This document shows, piece by piece, positions 1-7,500 of a DNA stretch of 37,328 nt (position 1 is the first letter of the stretch; the number at the start of each line of letters is the position of its first letter). This DNA is from Burkholderiaceae bacterium (GTDB lineage: Bacteria > Pseudomonadota > Gammaproteobacteria > Burkholderiales > Burkholderiaceae_C). Where the stretch lies: the NCBI GenBank assembly GCA_031277295.1, contig JAITMV010000010.1, positions 1-37,328 on the forward strand, written 5' to 3'. Made by a program: the position numbers and the translations under genes. The notes under the pieces were generated by a model, which was given only the letters and a program-made list of their open reading frames with translations, was not told where the DNA came from and did no database searches.

Positions 1-210
1 TCGGGTGGGCTGGCAAGGCGCGAGGACGCCGCAGGCTAATGCCTGCAAGGACGAGCAACGCCGCCAGCGCGCCAAAAGCTCCAAGTTTTGGCGGCCTGAT
101 CATCGGGTGCGTAGCGCTCTCACCCAAAAGGTGGGTGTGATCGAAGCCACGAAAGTCAATATCCATACGGTTTTCCGGAAGATAACAAGCGGTCAACTGC
201 CGTTTCTAGG
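1..210 (-). repeat. Truncated copy of the 333-bp interspersed MITE-like element
   Basis: No gene is supported here. The stretch aligns along most of its length with the reverse complement of 32067-32365. Shared landmarks are GGTGGGCTGGCAAGG near the left edge, AAGTTTTGGCGGCCTGATC, ATCGAAGCCACGAAAG, GAAGATAACAAGCGG and the terminal CGTTTCTAGG at about 200-210. Relative to the copy at 32067 it lacks an internal segment, and it may continue beyond the window. The only open frame is short and has no recognisable protein, so I treat it as non-coding repeat. Confidence 0.75.
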
Positions 211-240
211 ATGATTGCTTGGCGCGCGACAGAGGGTGTG

Positions 241-404
241 AAAAATGACAAATGACCCGCTGCGCTCGATGACAAATGACAAATGGAAAGTTACCGCGCG
301 ACACGCACCCACAGCAGACCGCGCTGGGGGTGCGTCTGCTGGTTCGGCGCGCAAATATCACATTGAGCGAAGCGAGTCATTTGTCATTTGTCATTTGTCA
401 TTTA
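241..404. repeat. Nested palindromic element overlapping the probable gspI start
   Basis: Outer arms made of ATGACAAATGAC-type repeats followed by CGCT-rich sequence (about 242-285) reappear inverted at about 362-404. The inner part holds a GC-rich hairpin with arms ACGCACCC (303-310) and GGGTGCGT (328-335). The right arm ends in repeats of TCATTTG and contains the TTG proposed as the start of gspI. A similar architecture is seen at 33200-33350. It is probably a non-autonomous repeat; a protein-coding role is unlikely. Confidence 0.6.
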
Positions 405-760
405 TTCGCAGGCTTTCGGGCTTCACCCTGATTGAGGTGCTGGTGGCGCTGACCATTACCGCCATTGTCCTGATTGCCGGCTTCAAGGCGACCGCCGCCC
501 TGACCGACAACGCCGGCCGCCAGAGCGCCTTGCTGCTGGCCCAGTTGTGCGCCGAGAACAAGCTGCTTGAGTTGCGCTTGGCGCGCCGGCTGCCGGCGGT
601 GGGCGACTTCGACAGCGATTGTGTACAAGCCGAGCGCACGCTACGAGTGACGCAAACCGTGCGTCCCACGCCTAATCCCAACTTTCGCCGCGTCGATGCC
701 GCCGTCAGTGAAAACGGCAATTTCATCGTGCGGGTGATTGCGATCATTGGAAGACACTGA
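395..760 (+). CDS. gspI: Type II secretion minor pseudopilin GspI
   Basis: GspI is a minor pseudopilin that helps form the tip of the type II secretion pseudopilus at the inner membrane. The prepilin peptidase site is clear: Gly9 is followed by FTLIEVLVAL, with Glu at mature position 5, then a hydrophobic helix of about 20 residues. The product is about 121 residues, normal for the family. I chose TTG at 395 because it gives a short basic leader (MSFIRRLSG). The frame stays open upstream to ATG 245, but that part lies in a palindromic repeat and is probably not translated as gspI. gspJ and gspK follow, after a repeat-filled gap. The stop TGA (758-760) is the first triplet of a repeat shared with the 3' end of rmlD. 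The start is less certain than the identity. Confidence 0.88.
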   Translation: MSFIRRLSGFTLIEVLVALTITAIVLIAGFKATAALTDNAGRQSALLLAQLCAENKLLELRLARRLPAVGDFDSDCVQAERTLRVTQTVRPTPNPNFRRVDAAVSENGNFIVRVIAIIGRH

Positions 761-930
761 GATGAAACACTCCCGTGTCTCGCCGGTTTTTCTCCTTCCC
801 CTTTTGGGGAAAGGCAGGGATGGGGGCTGGCGGCGCAAAAAAAGCAAGCGTAGGGCGGGGTTCACCCCGCCATTGCGCCGCTTCACAAAACCGGAGAATG
901 GCGGGGTGAACCCCGCCCTACGCCTGCTTC
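758..930. repeat. Composite repeat, copy A, between gspI and gspJ
   Basis: It begins at the gspI stop (TGAGATGAAAC), continues with TCTCGCCGGTTTTTCTCCTT and a short CCCC/GGGG hairpin, and ends in a large inverted repeat. The arms, 842-874 and 897-929, are 33 nt each with one mismatch, and each arm is itself palindromic around GGCGGGGTTCACCCCGCC. Nearly the same composite lies at 12672-12830, with a partial third copy at about 12832-12910. The long open frame through it (from 738) is an accident of the repeat. Confidence 0.85.
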
Positions 931-1040
931 GTCATTCCCGCGAAGTTCCCGCCTTCGCGGGAATGACAGGGAATCCGGGGGCGTTTGATCCTGCGCCGGC
1001 TCTTGAGGAAGCTTCCTTGGATTCCCGCCTGCGCGGGAAT
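931..1040. repeat. ATTCCC...GGGAAT palindromes (dRS3-like)
   Basis: The first palindrome has perfect 15-nt arms at 931-945 and 953-967 with a 7-nt loop (GTCATTCCCGCGAAG and its complement). The second, at 1021-1040, is exactly ATTCCC, eight bases, GGGAAT, which fits the dRS3 consensus known from Neisseria; related motifs are common in betaproteobacteria. Together with the preceding composite repeat they fill the gap of about 370 bp between gspI and gspJ. I see nothing else in that gap apart from the gspJ translation start region. Confidence 0.7.
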
Positions 1041-1130
1041 GACGACGGAGGGGGCGGGAACGACGAAAGGGTGAGGGCCGCGTTGGTTTCATGCGGTGCG
1101 GGTGAGGCGCCAGCGTCATGGAAAACTGAA

Positions 1131-1865
1131 GTGAGTGTTTGGCGTGAATACCGCTCGCTTAACCGAAGACCGCCTGACGCCCGATGCCCGTCGAGCGGGT
1201 TCACCCTGATCGAGGTGCTGGTGGCGCTGGTCATCATGGCACTGATAGCGGCGCTGAGTTGGCGGGGTATCGACAGCATGACGCGCGCGCAAGCCGTCAC
1301 GCAGCGCGCTACCGACGAGGTGCTGACGTTGCAAGCCGGCTTGGCGCAGTGGCGCGCCGACCTGAACGCAATGATGAACTGGCCGACCGAATCCGGCGTC
1401 CCGCCCGCCGGCGCAGCCGGCAGCCGCAGCTTGGCTTGGGACGGCAGCGTGTTGCGCATCACCCGTATGCTGACCGACGTTCCCGCCGCTGGCTTGCGCG
1501 TGGTGGCCTGGACGCGCCGCGCCGCCGACGGCCAGTGGCTGCGCTGGCAGTCGGCGCCGGTGCGCACACAGGGGGCTTGGATTGCCGCCTGGGAGCAGGC
1601 TGCCGGCTGGGGCCAGGCGGCGGCGCAGGATGCGTTGCCGGGCGGCGCGCCGCCAGTCGCCATCGCCGTGTTGCAAGGCTGGCAGTTGCTGTACTTTCGC
1701 AACAACGCCTGGACCAACCCGCTCTCCAGCGGCGCTGAGGGCGCGGACAACACCAACGCCTTGCCCGACGGCGTGCGGCTGGTCATCGACCTGGCGCCGG
1801 GCCAGAGCCTGAGCGGGCCGGTGCAGATCGACTGGGTGCGGCCCGATTTCGGGGGCGCGCAATGA
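1131..1865 (+). CDS. gspJ: Type II secretion minor pseudopilin GspJ
   Basis: GspJ joins GspI and GspK in the pseudopilus tip complex. After a leader ending SSG, the sequence FTLIEVLVALVIMALIAALSW gives the prepilin cleavage site, Glu5 and the N-terminal helix; the rest is a Trp-rich globular domain. GTG 1131 is the only good in-frame start close to the leader and gives about 244 residues, usual for GspJ, although the 23-residue leader is long. The frame is open back to 738, but that segment is repeat DNA and would place over 100 unrelated residues before the leader. The stop overlaps the gspK start (ATGA), so those two are translationally coupled, while gspI is separated by repeats. Confidence 0.88.
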   Translation: MSVWREYRSLNRRPPDARCPSSGFTLIEVLVALVIMALIAALSWRGIDSMTRAQAVTQRATDEVLTLQAGLAQWRADLNAMMNWPTESGVPPAGAAGSRSLAWDGSVLRITRMLTDVPAAGLRVVAWTRRAADGQWLRWQSAPVRTQGAWIAAWEQAAGWGQAAAQDALPGGAPPVAIAVLQGWQLLYFRNNAWTNPLSSGAEGADNTNALPDGVRLVIDLAPGQSLSGPVQIDWVRPDFGGAQ

Positions 1866-2842
1866 CGAGCCGCCCGCGGCAAGCTGGCGCGGCGCTGTTG
1901 ATGGCGATGATCGTCGTCACCCTGGTGGCCTCGCTGGCCGGCGCCGCGCTGTGGCAGCAGTGGCGCGGCGTCGAGGTGGAGGCCGCCGAGCGCGCGCGCG
2001 TGCAGTCATCGTGGATTCTGACCGGCGCGCTGGACTGGGGCCGGCTGATTCTGGCCGGCGATGCCCGTGAATCAGGATCAACGCCCATCGATCATCTGGC
2101 CGAACCGTGGGCGATGCCGCTGGCCGAGGCGCGGCTGTCCACCTTTTTGGCCGTCGGCGAGTCCGACACCGACACCGACCGCGACGCCTTTTTATCCGGC
2201 CAGATTACCGACTTGCAATCGCGCTTGAATGTGATGAATCTGCTGGTGAGCGATTCGATCCGGGCGTACCAGAGTTTCGAGCGGCTGTTTCGTGAGCTTG
2301 GCCTGCGCACCGGCGAACTGGCGACGTTGAGAGACAACCTGGCGCGCGCCGCGGCCGCCATGAAACGCGGCAATACCGGCGCCCCCGCTGACGCTGGCGA
2401 CGCGCCGCTGCTGCCGCGCCGCTTCGACCAACTGGCCTGGTTGGGCGTGGCGCCCGAGACACTGGAGACGCTGCGCCCTTACGTGACCGTACTGCCGGTG
2501 TCCAACGCCATCGTGCCGGTCAACCTGAATACGGCCAGCGCGCTGGTGATCTACGCCGTGCTGCCGGAGATCGACTTGGCTGGCGCGCAGCGGCTGGTGG
2601 CTGAGCGCGACCGGTCACCCTTCAAGAACACGGCAGAGGTCAATACGCTGCTGAACCTGAATGCGCGGGATCTGAGCTGGGTCAGCGTAGCGTCCGACTA
2701 TTTCGAAATTCGCGGCCGCCTGCGTCTGGACGACGTGGCGCTGGAAGAAGTGGCCGTAGTGCGGCGCCAGCAGACCGGTTTGCGGTACGGCAGCGTTACC
2801 CTGTGGCGCGAGACGGGATGCTGCGCTCAGGTCGTTCAGTGA
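1862..2842 (+). CDS. gspK: Type II secretion minor pseudopilin GspK
   Basis: GspK caps the pseudopilus with GspI and GspJ. The 326-residue length fits the family. The N-terminus is QAGAALLMAMIVVTLVASLA: a cleavage Gly followed by a hydrophobic helix without Glu at mature position 5, the hallmark that separates GspK from other pseudopilins. The C-terminal half has the SAM-like region with VNLNTASALVIYAVLP. The start codon overlaps the gspJ stop (ATGA). The stop at 2840-2842 directly abuts the stop of the convergent MBL gene with no intervening base. In related bacteria gspL and gspM usually follow; here they do not. Confidence 0.92.
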   Translation: MTSRPRQAGAALLMAMIVVTLVASLAGAALWQQWRGVEVEAAERARVQSSWILTGALDWGRLILAGDARESGSTPIDHLAEPWAMPLAEARLSTFLAVGESDTDTDRDAFLSGQITDLQSRLNVMNLLVSDSIRAYQSFERLFRELGLRTGELATLRDNLARAAAAMKRGNTGAPADAGDAPLLPRRFDQLAWLGVAPETLETLRPYVTVLPVSNAIVPVNLNTASALVIYAVLPEIDLAGAQRLVAERDRSPFKNTAEVNTLLNLNARDLSWVSVASDYFEIRGRLRLDDVALEEVAVVRRQQTGLRYGSVTLWRETGCCAQVVQ

Positions 2843-3484
2843 CTATGAACCGGCTCTTACAAACGGATTGGTGCGGCGTTCCTCGCCGAAGGTGCTCTCG
2901 GGGCCGTGGCCGGGGATGAACACCGTGTCGTCGCCCATCGGCCACAGGCGCTCGCGGATGCTGGCGATCAATTGGTCGTGGTTGCCGCCCGGAAAGTCGG
3001 TGCGGCCAATGCTGCCGGCAAACAGCACGTCGCCGACGAACGCGCGCCGCGCCTCGGGCGAGTGATAAACCACGTGGCCCGGCGTATGGCCCGGACAATG
3101 CCGCACGGCAAGCCGGCATGTGCCGACCTGTACGCTGTCGCCGTCGTGCAGCCAGCGCGCGGGCGTGAACGACTCGACCGCTCCAAAGCCGTATGCGCGG
3201 CCTTGCTGCGGCAGTCCGTCGATCCAGAACTGGTCGCCCGGATGGGGGCCGGTGATTGGCAGGTTCAGACGCCGGCTGAGTTCGCCCGCGCCGCCGGCGT
3301 GGTCGATATGGGCGTGCGTAATCCAGATCTGCTCCAGCTCGACGCCCAGCTCGCGCGCCGCCGCCTCGATGCGCGGCAACTCGCCACCGGGGTCGATGAC
3401 GGCGGCTTTGGCGGTAGCGTCGCACCAGACGATGGCGCAATTCTGCTGAAACGGGGTAACCGGGACGATGCGGTAGGCGAGCAT
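2843..3484 (-). CDS. MBL-fold metallohydrolase (glyoxalase II-like, YcbL type)
   Basis: This 213-residue protein has the metallo-beta-lactamase metal-binding signature THAHIDHAGG (residues 56-65). It also has the later ligands in CPGHTPGHV (His133) and GDVLFAGSIGRTDFPGG (Asp152), and a final PGHGP (His193). This is the short, single-domain glyoxalase II-like form without the C-terminal helical domain of GloB. Such proteins hydrolyse thioesters or related small substrates in the cytoplasm; the true substrate cannot be read from sequence. It lies downstream of the exonuclease III gene on the same strand, 42 bp away, and is convergent with gspK at zero spacing. Confidence 0.88.
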   Translation of the reverse strand: MLAYRIVPVTPFQQNCAIVWCDATAKAAVIDPGGELPRIEAAARELGVELEQIWITHAHIDHAGGAGELSRRLNLPITGPHPGDQFWIDGLPQQGRAYGFGAVESFTPARWLHDGDSVQVGTCRLAVRHCPGHTPGHVVYHSPEARRAFVGDVLFAGSIGRTDFPGGNHDQLIASIRERLWPMGDDTVFIPGHGPESTFGEERRTNPFVRAGS

Positions 3485-3526
3485 GGGGAAATGAGGGTAA
3501 AAAGCAAGGACGCGGGGCTGCCGCCA

Positions 3527-4321
3527 TCACCGTATTGTCATGGCGTATTCGATGGTGATCGGTGCGTGGTCGGAGAATTTTTGCTCTTTGTAGATCGACT
3601 CGCGGCGCGCCAGCGCGGCGACGGCGGCAGTCGCCAGATGGTAGTCCAGCCGCCAGCCGACGTTGTTGGCCCAGGCCTGGCCGCGGTTGCTCCACCAGGT
3701 GTAGGCCGCGCCGGTGGCCTCGGGTTGCAGGCGGCGGTACACATCCACCAGTCCTAATTCGTCTAGCACCTTCGTCATCCAGGCGCGCTCTTCGGGCAGA
3801 AAGCCGCTGTTTTTTTGATTGCTCTTCCAGTTTTTCAGATCGATTTCCTTGTGGGCGATGTTCACGTCGCCGCACAAGATGAATTCGCGCTCGGCCTTCA
3901 GGCGCGCCAACACCGGATAGAACTGATCCAGAAAACGGTACTTGGCCGCTTGCCGCTCAGGCCCGGAGGAGCCGCTGGGAAAGTAGCCGCTGATGACGGA
4001 AAGTTTGCGCTCTGGCGTGTCGAAGCGCGCTTCCAGATAGCGGCCCTCGGCGTCAAACTCGGGCGAGCCGAAACCGGCGATCACGTCGCTGTGCGCGTGC
4101 CGGGTGTAGATGCCGACGCCGGAGTAGCCCTTTTTCTCGGCCAGGTGAAAGTACCCGCGCAGACCAGCCAAGACCTCGAAGCGGCCTTGCAAGTCGGGCT
4201 GCAAGGCCCTGATCTCCTGCACACAAATACAATCCGGCGCATGTTGCTCCAGCCAAGCCTCGACGCCCTTGGCGGCGGCCGAGCGAATGCCGTTGAGATT
4301 GAGGCTGGTTAGCTTGAACAA
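3527..4321 (-). CDS. xth: Exodeoxyribonuclease III (ExoA/XthA family AP endonuclease)
   Basis: Base-excision-repair enzyme that nicks at abasic sites and degrades duplex DNA 3'-5'. Family landmarks of the endonuclease/exonuclease/phosphatase fold are present: LNLNGIRSA (residues 7-15), the metal-binding Glu36 in VQEIRAL, GDVNIAHKEID (151-161) with Asp and Asn, and the C-terminal SDHAPI (250-255) with the catalytic His. Length is 264 residues, typical for the ExoA branch. The start is TTG at 4321, supported by GGAG 8 nt upstream; that site is interleaved with the pyrE start on the other strand, the two start codons being only 13 bp apart. Confidence 0.93.
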   Translation of the reverse strand: MFKLTSLNLNGIRSAAAKGVEAWLEQHAPDCICVQEIRALQPDLQGRFEVLAGLRGYFHLAEKKGYSGVGIYTRHAHSDVIAGFGSPEFDAEGRYLEARFDTPERKLSVISGYFPSGSSGPERQAAKYRFLDQFYPVLARLKAEREFILCGDVNIAHKEIDLKNWKSNQKNSGFLPEERAWMTKVLDELGLVDVYRRLQPEATGAAYTWWSNRGQAWANNVGWRLDYHLATAAVAALARRESIYKEQKFSDHAPITIEYAMTIR

Positions 4322-4334
4322 GGATATGACTCCA

Positions 4335-5021
4335 ATGAACGCACCGCCTACAGCGGAGGCCGGCGCTGACGATGTAGCGCGGCAATTTGTTCAATTCGCC
4401 ATCGACAGCGGGGTGTTGCGTTTTGGCGAATTCAAAACCAAGGCGGGACGGTTATCGCCTTATTTTTTCAACGCCGGCCTGTTCGACGACGGCGCCAAGC
4501 TTGGCCGGCTGGCGCAATTTTATGCGCGCGCGCTGCTGGCCTCAAAGCTGGAATTTGACGTTATCTTCGGCCCAGCGTACAAGGGCATTGCGCTGGGCGC
4601 GGCGGTGGCTGTCGAACTGGCCCGCCTGGGCGTGAACAAGCCATTTGCCTACAACCGCAAGGAAGCCAAGGATCATGGCGAAGGCGGCGTGTTGGTCGGC
4701 GCGCCGCTCAAAGGGCGGGTGCTGATCGTAGATGACGTGATCTCCGCCGGCACGGCGGTGCGCGAGTCGATTGCCCTCATCCGCGCCGCGGGCGCCACAC
4801 CCCATGCCGTGGCGATTGCGCTGGATCGGCAAGAAAAAGCAACCGAAAACGGTCAGGACGTACCCTGGTCAGCGCTCCAATACGTGCGCGATACGCTTGG
4901 GCTGCAAGTTTGCGCTATCGCCCGACTGGTTGACTTGTTGAAACACATTGAAAACGATAGCCACACTTTGTCATACTATGATGCTGTAGTGGCCTACCGC
5001 AACCGTTATGGGGTCGGATGA
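4335..5021 (+). CDS. pyrE: Orotate phosphoribosyltransferase
   Basis: PyrE makes orotidine 5'-phosphate from orotate and PRPP in de novo pyrimidine synthesis. The PRPP-binding loop VLIVDDVISAGTA is at residues 129-141. Upstream are the family motifs FGPAYKGI (78-85) and the catalytic-loop sequence FAYNRKEAKDHGEGG (104-118). I chose ATG 4335 because AGGA lies 10 nt upstream (4321-4324), whereas ATG 4326 would be too close; this gives 228 residues. A longer frame from 4269 overlaps the divergent exonuclease gene and is unlikely. The terminal TGA is followed 8 bp later by the stop of the convergent transporter gene. Confidence 0.95.
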   Translation: MNAPPTAEAGADDVARQFVQFAIDSGVLRFGEFKTKAGRLSPYFFNAGLFDDGAKLGRLAQFYARALLASKLEFDVIFGPAYKGIALGAAVAVELARLGVNKPFAYNRKEAKDHGEGGVLVGAPLKGRVLIVDDVISAGTAVRESIALIRAAGATPHAVAIALDRQEKATENGQDVPWSALQYVRDTLGLQVCAIARLVDLLKHIENDSHTLSYYDAVVAYRNRYGVG

Positions 5022-5029
5022 ACAGGCTC

Positions 5030-6112
5030 TTAGGAGTGTGGCGGCGGCGCATCCTGCGAGACCGCGTCCTCCTCCTCGCGCGAAAACAGCGCCCAGGCCG
5101 CGACGAACAGCGCCGCGATGGTCGGGCCGATGACGAAGCCGGAGATGCCGAACAGCGAAATGCCGCCCAGCGTGGTCAGCAGCACCACGTAGTCGGGCAG
5201 CTTGGTGTCCTTGCCGACCAGAATGGGGCGCAGCAGGTTATCTACCATGCCGACGGCCAGCGCGCCCCAGACGATCAGCGCCACGCCTTGCCAGATAGAG
5301 CCGGTAGCTAGCAGGTAAATGGCCACCGGCGCCCAGATCAACGCCGCGCCGACGGCAGGCAGCAGCGACAGCAGCGCCATCACCGATCCCCATAGCACCG
5401 CGCCGCGGATGTCCAGCGCCCAGAACGCCAGCCCGCCCAACACGCCCTGTGCCAGCGCTACCACCACGTTGCCCCTGACGGTAGCGCGCACCACGGTGGC
5501 GAACTTGTTGGCCAGGTAATGGGTTTGTGCGCGCTCCATCGGTATGGCTTGACGCAGCATACGGGATAAATGCTCGCCGTCGCGCAAAAAGAAGAACAGC
5601 AGGTACAGCATGATCGTCAGGTTGACCATGAACACCAGCGCGTTTTGGCCTATCGACAACGCGCGGGAAGTGACGGCTTGGCCGCTTTTGAGCAAGGCGT
5701 CGGAGAATTTTTCCACCACGCTCTGGATGTCGATCAGGTCGAATTGCGCCATCTGCTCGGTCAGCCAGTGGGGCAGCGCCGCCAGCACTTGCTGGGCATA
5801 GGCGCGGTAGTTCACGTCACCAGCGCGCACGCGCGCCACCAGCGTCGTTATTTCGTTGGCCACGGCAGCGCTGAGCAGCACCATCGGCAGCACGACCATC
5901 AACACGATGAGCAGCAACGTCAGCAGTGCCGCCAGGTTGCGCCGCCCGCCCAGACGTCCGAGCAACGCCCGGAAGGTAGAGCGAAACAGCAACGCCATGA
6001 TGACGGCCCAGAACACGGCGCCGAAAAAAGGCGACAACACCCACGCCAGCGCCACCGTAACAATGGCCAGCAAAAGCAAAAAGACAGCGCGTTGCAGGCC
6101 GGGTGTGTTCAT
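5030..6112 (-). CDS. AI-2E/PerM family transporter
   Basis: A 360-residue inner-membrane protein with about seven or eight hydrophobic segments in the arrangement of the AI-2E transporter (UPF0118) family. There are two N-terminal helices, a pair near residues 60-85, a soluble stretch of about 70 residues, a helix ending LYLLFFFLRDGE, then a cluster of C-terminal helices including LLSLLPAVGAALIWAP and LRPILVGKDTKLPDYVVLL. Members include PerM and TqsA, but substrates are mostly unknown, so no substrate is claimed. The C-terminus is acidic and short. The gene is convergent with pyrE and divergent from the DUF971 gene, with only 31 bp between start codons. Confidence 0.9.
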   Translation of the reverse strand: MNTPGLQRAVFLLLLAIVTVALAWVLSPFFGAVFWAVIMALLFRSTFRALLGRLGGRRNLAALLTLLLIVLMVVLPMVLLSAAVANEITTLVARVRAGDVNYRAYAQQVLAALPHWLTEQMAQFDLIDIQSVVEKFSDALLKSGQAVTSRALSIGQNALVFMVNLTIMLYLLFFFLRDGEHLSRMLRQAIPMERAQTHYLANKFATVVRATVRGNVVVALAQGVLGGLAFWALDIRGAVLWGSVMALLSLLPAVGAALIWAPVAIYLLATGSIWQGVALIVWGALAVGMVDNLLRPILVGKDTKLPDYVVLLTTLGGISLFGISGFVIGPTIAALFVAAWALFSREEEDAVSQDAPPPHS

Positions 6113-6143
6113 GCGGGCGCACTATACCGGAGGCAAGTGCACA

Positions 6144-6590
6144 ATGGTATCTTCGCCACCGCTTTTCGTCATGGCACAAGCCCCAACTGTCTACCCCGCC
6201 GATCCGCCGACTGAATTGGTGCTGCACGCCCGCTCGCGCGTGCTGGAGCTGGCCTGGCCGGACGGGGCGCGGTTTCGGGTTGCGTTCGAGTTGATGCGCG
6301 TCTATTCGCCGTCAGCCGAAGTGCAGGGCCACGGCGCGGGGCAGCAGGTGTTGCAGACCGGCAAGCGCGCAGTCGAGATCACCGATCTCACGCCGGTCGG
6401 GCACTATGCCATCCAACCGCGCTTTTCCGACGGGCATGACAGCGGCATCTTCACCTGGGAGTATCTGTACTTTCTGGGCGCGCGGCAAGATGAACTGTGG
6501 CGCCAGTACGAGCAGCGCCTGGCCGCCGCCGGTCTGGAGCGCGACGCGCCGATGGCGGACAGGGCGGGCGGCGCTTGCGGCCAGCGATGA
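6144..6590 (+). CDS. DUF971 domain protein upstream of ubiE
   Basis: A 148-residue protein with the gamma-butyrobetaine hydroxylase N-terminal-like (DUF971) fold. Recognisable parts are [30 protein letters not shown], then [36 protein letters not shown], the conserved HDSGI(F/Y)xWxYL block. ATG 6144 is chosen for the GGAGG 10 nt upstream (6129-6133); ATG 6171 is possible. The biochemical role is unknown; the domain has been linked to metal or Fe-S handling in other contexts, which I cannot confirm here. It lies just before ubiE, a common betaproteobacterial arrangement, with a gap of 52 bp, so co-transcription is likely. Confidence 0.87.
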   Translation: MVSSPPLFVMAQAPTVYPADPPTELVLHARSRVLELAWPDGARFRVAFELMRVYSPSAEVQGHGAGQQVLQTGKRAVEITDLTPVGHYAIQPRFSDGHDSGIFTWEYLYFLGARQDELWRQYEQRLAAAGLERDAPMADRAGGACGQR

Positions 6591-6642
6591 GTACCATCCA
6601 GCAACCGCCGCGACCGTTGTTCAATATAAACCCAGACTACTC

Positions 6643-7377
6643 ATGACCCAGACCCATTTCGGCTATCAGACCGTGGACGAGCGCGACAAGGCGCGGCGCG
6701 TGCGCGGCGTATTCGATTCGGTGGCCTCCAGGTACGACCTGATGAACGACCTCATGTCCGGCGGTCTGCACCGGCTCTGGAAGGCGTACACCGTGATGGT
6801 CGCGAATGTGCAGCCGGGTCAGCGCGTGCTCGACATCGCCAGCGGAACGGGCGACTTGGCGCGCGCCTTTGCACGCCGGGTCGGACGCGGTGGCCAGGTC
6901 GTGCACAGCGACATCAACGAGGCCATGCTGCGCACCGGACGCGACCGGCTGCTGGATGCGGGCTGGGTCCTGCCCTCGGTGGTATGCGACGCCGAACAAT
7001 TGCCCTTCGCGACTGGCTACTTCGACCTCGCGAGCGTCGCCTTCGGCCTGCGCAACATGACCCGCAAGGACGCCGCCCTGCGCGAAATGGCGCGCGTGCT
7101 CAGGCCCGGCGGCAGGTTGCTGGTGCTGGAGTTTTCCCAAGTCGCCCGGCCATTGCGCAAAATTTACGATCTTTACTCGTTCAACGTGCTGCCGCATCTG
7201 GGCCGATGGGTGGCCGGCGATGCCGACAGCTACCGTTACTTGGCCGAGTCGATCCGTATGCACCCCAATCAGGCCGAACTCAAGGCGCTGATGCGGGCCA
7301 ATGGCTTCGGACACGTGGACTTTCACAACATGACCGGCGGGGTGGCGGCGCTGCACGTTGGCATCAAGGCGGTATGA
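6643..7377 (+). CDS. ubiE: Ubiquinone/menaquinone methyltransferase UbiE
   Basis: SAM-dependent C-methyltransferase of ubiquinone (and, where present, menaquinone) synthesis. The product is 244 residues from ATG 6643. It shows the UbiE signature [25 protein letters not shown] (from residue 23), the SAM motif [12 protein letters not shown] (62-73), and the second signature [27 protein letters not shown] (from 131). The C-terminal [28 protein letters not shown] is also typical. The open frame extends upstream to 6406 but overlaps the DUF971 gene; the motif spacing fits start 6643. It is followed by a weak hairpin (CACACG, 7378-7383, and CGTGTG, 7391-7396) before the Tim44-like gene. Confidence 0.96.
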   Translation: MTQTHFGYQTVDERDKARRVRGVFDSVASRYDLMNDLMSGGLHRLWKAYTVMVANVQPGQRVLDIASGTGDLARAFARRVGRGGQVVHSDINEAMLRTGRDRLLDAGWVLPSVVCDAEQLPFATGYFDLASVAFGLRNMTRKDAALREMARVLRPGGRLLVLEFSQVARPLRKIYDLYSFNVLPHLGRWVAGDADSYRYLAESIRMHPNQAELKALMRANGFGHVDFHNMTGGVAALHVGIKAV

Positions 7378-7500
7378 CACACGGGACAAGCGTGTGCGTT
7401 TGGCGTAAAAACCACTCCAAGAAGTAACGTTTCGTTCACAAACGAACCAATATCCGGCAACAGCCAGATAATGCAAGTTTGCCGAGAGACAACGCCCACG

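Noticed and set aside
738-1130. N-terminal extension of gspJ through the repeat block
   Set aside because: The frame is open only because the palindromic repeats lack stops in it; it would place over 100 unrelated residues before the prepilin leader.
2796-3875. Open frame of 359 codons on the minus strand
   Set aside because: It overlaps the MBL-fold and exonuclease III genes in another frame and has an Arg/Pro-rich composition typical of shadow frames in GC-rich DNA.
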